From NCBI GenBank assembly GCA_022842565.1, contig JALHPH010000066.1, forward strand, positions 1 through 8,027: a DNA stretch of 8,027 nucleotides, given 5' to 3'. The translations under genes and the position numbers were made by a program. The stretch is from Fimbriimonadaceae bacterium. GTDB taxonomy: Bacteria > Armatimonadota > Fimbriimonadia > Fimbriimonadales > Fimbriimonadaceae. This document shows positions 5,871 to 8,027 of this stretch, piece after piece. How positions within the stretch are numbered: the first letter of the stretch is position 1; each line of letters starts with the position of its first letter. The notes under the pieces are model-generated. The model did no database searches, had not been told where the DNA came from, and saw only the letters and a list, made by a program, of their open reading frames with translations.

Positions 5871-6707
5871 TTAGACGATAATCGCGCAGTTATCAATGAG
5901 CCGAACGCCCTCGAAATAGGCCGCAACGATCACCCGAGCACCCTTAAGTGTGCGCGCTGGTTCAAAGGATAGCTCGTCCACAACCGCCAAGTACTGCACC
6001 GAAAAGCCGTGAGAATCTAAATTAGATCTAGCAGTATCAAGCACTTCCTGGAGGTGCTCTACACTTAAGAAACCAACAATAGATAGACGTGTGGCTACTT
6101 GTTTAAGCGTTGCGTATAGAAGCGATGCACGTACGCGGGCTTCGTCACTGAGGTATTGGTTGCGGCTACTAAGAGCTAATCCGCTGGATTCGCGCACTGT
6201 CTCTAATGCGTGCATTCTGCAACCGTAACAAAGCGACATCAACATGTTGCGGATCACCGCGCACTGTTGCAGGTCCTTCAGCCCGAAAAACACATCATTA
6301 GGCTGAACGATATTCAGCAACTTAGCCACCACAGTCGTAACGCCCTGGAAGTGGTGCGGCCGGAATTCACCTTCGAACTTCTCAGACGGCCCCGAGGTGG
6401 TTACGACGGTTGTCGTGTTGGAATACATGTCTTCAGTCGTTGGGCATATCACCGCGGTTGCTCCGCTGGCGCGGCATTTTTCCAGGTCGGCTTCCAGTGG
6501 CCTCGGGTAACGGCTCAGGTCCTCCCCTGGGCCAAACTGAGTGGGATTCACATAGATGGAGACAACTGTCTCAGAGCATTGCTGGGCGGATGCCTTAACC
6601 AGCGAGCCGTGGCCCTCGTGCAGCGCGCCCATCGTCGGAACGAACCCCACATGAGGCAATCCTGCACGCCACGCTCGAAAATCCGCTAAAGACCCAAAGA
6701 CCTTCAA
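5871..6707 (-). CDS. panC: Pantothenate synthetase (pantoate--beta-alanine ligase)
   Basis: A 278-residue cytoplasmic enzyme joining pantoate and beta-alanine with ATP to make pantothenate, the CoA precursor. Visible family blocks are VPTMGALHEGHGSLV (23-37) with the HIGH-type H30 and H33, SIYVNPTQFGPGEDLSRYPR (50-69), FRPHHFQGVTTVVAKLLNIV (115-134), FFGLKDLQQ (140-148), the KMSKS-like GLALSSRNQYLS (176-187), and a C-terminal ARVIVAAYFEGVRLIDN. Two usually conserved spots differ: FGEKD is FGLKD (E to L at 143), and the acidic residue before GLA is serine (S175). The lysine and aspartate K144/D145 remain. The start is TTG at 6707, overlapping the panB stop by 4 nt (TTGA), with GAGG 10 nt upstream inside panB. 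Tight translational coupling is expected. No clear terminator follows, only a weak TGGC/GCCA stem. Confidence 0.95.
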   Translation of the reverse strand: MKVFGSLADFRAWRAGLPHVGFVPTMGALHEGHGSLVKASAQQCSETVVSIYVNPTQFGPGEDLSRYPRPLEADLEKCRASGATAVICPTTEDMYSNTTTVVTTSGPSEKFEGEFRPHHFQGVTTVVAKLLNIVQPNDVFFGLKDLQQCAVIRNMLMSLCYGCRMHALETVRESSGLALSSRNQYLSDEARVRASLLYATLKQVATRLSIVGFLSVEHLQEVLDTARSNLDSHGFSVQYLAVVDELSFEPARTLKGARVIVAAYFEGVRLIDNCAIIV

Positions 6708-7492
6708 AAAGAATTGTCCTCAGATGGAAATTTTCCTTCGCGTACCTCCGCCGCATATTGGCGAAGGGCCCCCAAAATCAGCTCGCGACCCGAGAGGTAC
6801 GGCTTCGCGTGCTTATAAGTGCGAGTTCCAAGCCCCAAAAGGTCTGACCAAACCTGCACTTCGCCGCTGCAATACGGACCAGCCCCGATACCAATCGTCG
6901 GTATGGAGAGCGCCTCTGTCACAGATCGAGCCACCTCAGAAGGCACAAGCTCCAAGACAATCGCAAAGGCCCCAGCCTGCTGCAATTCAAGCGCCGAAGC
7001 AAGTAAAGAAGCCGCGCCGTCCGCATCTTTGGCCTGCACCCGATGACCGCCGAACTTGTTCACTGATTGCGGAGTCATTCCCAGATGCCCCATAGTCGGG
7101 ATTCCCGCATGGGTGAGTGCCGCCACGCGGTCGGGGAAGTCGCCCTCCAGTTTCACCGCTCGCGCGCCCGCCTGCATCAGCTTGGAAGCCGAATCCACGC
7201 ACTGCGAAACCGAGGATTGGTACGACCCAAAGGGCAAGTCGCCGACCACCAATGCCCGCTCAACGCCACGCGCTGCCGCCGCAGTGTGGTGAACCATCAT
7301 CTCAAGAGTTGCAAAAACAGTGTTCGCGAGGCCAAGCTTTACGCTCGCCACCGAGTCACCCACCAAAATCAAATCCACGCCTGCTTCATCGAGCAGCGAG
7401 GCTTCGAGTGCATCGTACGCGGTCGCGCACACAATTTTTGTGCGATCTTGCTTCAGTTGAAAGATGCGAGGCGCGGTGATCCGCTCGGACAT
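6704..7492 (-). CDS. panB: Ketopantoate hydroxymethyltransferase (3-methyl-2-oxobutanoate hydroxymethyltransferase)
   Basis: A 262-residue TIM-barrel enzyme, nearly the same length as the E. coli protein, transferring a hydroxymethyl group from methylene-tetrahydrofolate to 2-oxoisovalerate. This is the first committed step to pantoate. Motifs seen are ATAYDALEASLLDEAGVD (23-40), LVGDSVASVKLG (43-54, metal ligand D46), DLPFGSY (85-91, metal ligand D85), AVKLEG (112-117, K114/E116), GHLGMTPQSVNKFGG (135-149), VLELVP (179-184, probable base E181) and GIGAGPYCSGEVQVWSDLLG (201-220). The family-typical CDGQ is CSGE here. ATG 7492 gives the family N-terminus; the open frame extends to 7588 but that part lies in bcp. 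There is no Shine-Dalgarno, and a TATACT box sits 11 nt upstream. panB probably starts its own short-leader transcript as well as being read from bcp, and is coupled to panC. Confidence 0.96.
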   Translation of the reverse strand: MSERITAPRIFQLKQDRTKIVCATAYDALEASLLDEAGVDLILVGDSVASVKLGLANTVFATLEMMVHHTAAAARGVERALVVGDLPFGSYQSSVSQCVDSASKLMQAGARAVKLEGDFPDRVAALTHAGIPTMGHLGMTPQSVNKFGGHRVQAKDADGAASLLASALELQQAGAFAIVLELVPSEVARSVTEALSIPTIGIGAGPYCSGEVQVWSDLLGLGTRTYKHAKPYLSGRELILGALRQYAAEVREGKFPSEDNSF

Positions 7493-7503
7493 AATGGCGT
7501 CGC

Positions 7504-7509
7504 AGTATA
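7504..7509 (-). promoter_or_regulatory. TATACT -10 box just upstream of panB
   Basis: On the minus strand TATACT lies in the 25-nt gap between the bcp stop and the panB ATG, ending 11 nt before that ATG. A start of transcription about 7 nt downstream would leave a leader of only a few bases. This matches the arrangement before the MFS gene, and the lack of a Shine-Dalgarno supports near-leaderless expression. No clear -35 hexamer is present, and the upstream part would lie inside the end of bcp. Confidence 0.45.
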
Positions 7510-7517
7510 CCGACCGC

Positions 7518-7976
<459 letters not shown>

Positions 7977-8027
7977 AAAGAGTCTTACGAGGGCGACGAA
8001 TCGCTCGTTCGCGCGACGGAATCCATT
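7977..8027. other. Right-edge intergenic region upstream of bcp
   Basis: Fifty-one bases to the window end. I see no convincing -10/-35 pair or ribosome-binding site for bcp. A short imperfect inverted repeat (CGAA...TTCG) is too weak to call a site. A neighbouring gene or promoter may lie beyond the window. Confidence 0.4.

Overview
The window looks like chromosomal backbone DNA from a moderately GC-rich bacterium with an LPS-type outer membrane. A KdtA/WaaA-family Kdo transferase gene is the main sign of a Gram-negative (diderm) envelope. Several genes lack a convincing Shine-Dalgarno sequence, and two have a TATACT box only 7-11 nt before the start codon, which suggests frequent leaderless or near-leaderless transcription. 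The leaderless-type starts and a bacterial translin-family protein make a deep-branching phylum such as Armatimonadota possible, but I cannot assign the organism from this sequence alone. I see no phage, transposon, CRISPR or plasmid genes.

Layout. Positions 13-2494 (+) hold a compact four-gene cluster: a translin-family protein, an Lrp/AsnC regulator overlapping it by 20 nt, a MarR-type regulator after a 35-nt gap, and an RluA/RluD-family pseudouridine synthase overlapping marR by 20 nt. The rluA-like gene converges on a kdtA/waaA-like gene (-, 2491-3783), and their stop codons share one palindromic TTAA. A 152-nt divergent intergenic region follows, with two back-to-back TATACT boxes. It precedes an MFS transporter (+, 3936-5192), which ends 9 bp from the CCA end of a convergent tRNA-Thr(TGT) gene (-, 5202-5276).

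Upstream of the tRNA on the minus strand is a perfect 15-bp hairpin, then a small, very basic hypothetical gene (5356-5763). This gene has the best sigma70-like promoter in the window (TTGCAA-N17-TATATT) and a palindrome lying over its predicted start of transcription and its ribosome-binding site. Further right, also on the minus strand, is bcp-panB-panC: a Bcp/PrxQ peroxiredoxin, ketopantoate hydroxymethyltransferase and pantothenate synthetase. panB and panC overlap by 4 nt and encode two steps of pantothenate (CoA precursor) synthesis.

Functional themes are RNA metabolism and modification (translin, RluA, tRNA), transcription control (Lrp, MarR), envelope biogenesis (KdtA), export (MFS), cofactor synthesis (PanBC) and peroxide defence (Bcp). 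The items most worth a second look are the bacterial translin joined to an Lrp gene, the mirrored TATACT promoter pair, and the small basic protein with its palindromic leader next to the hairpin and tRNA. I do not see clear evidence for a new multi-gene defence or mobile system.
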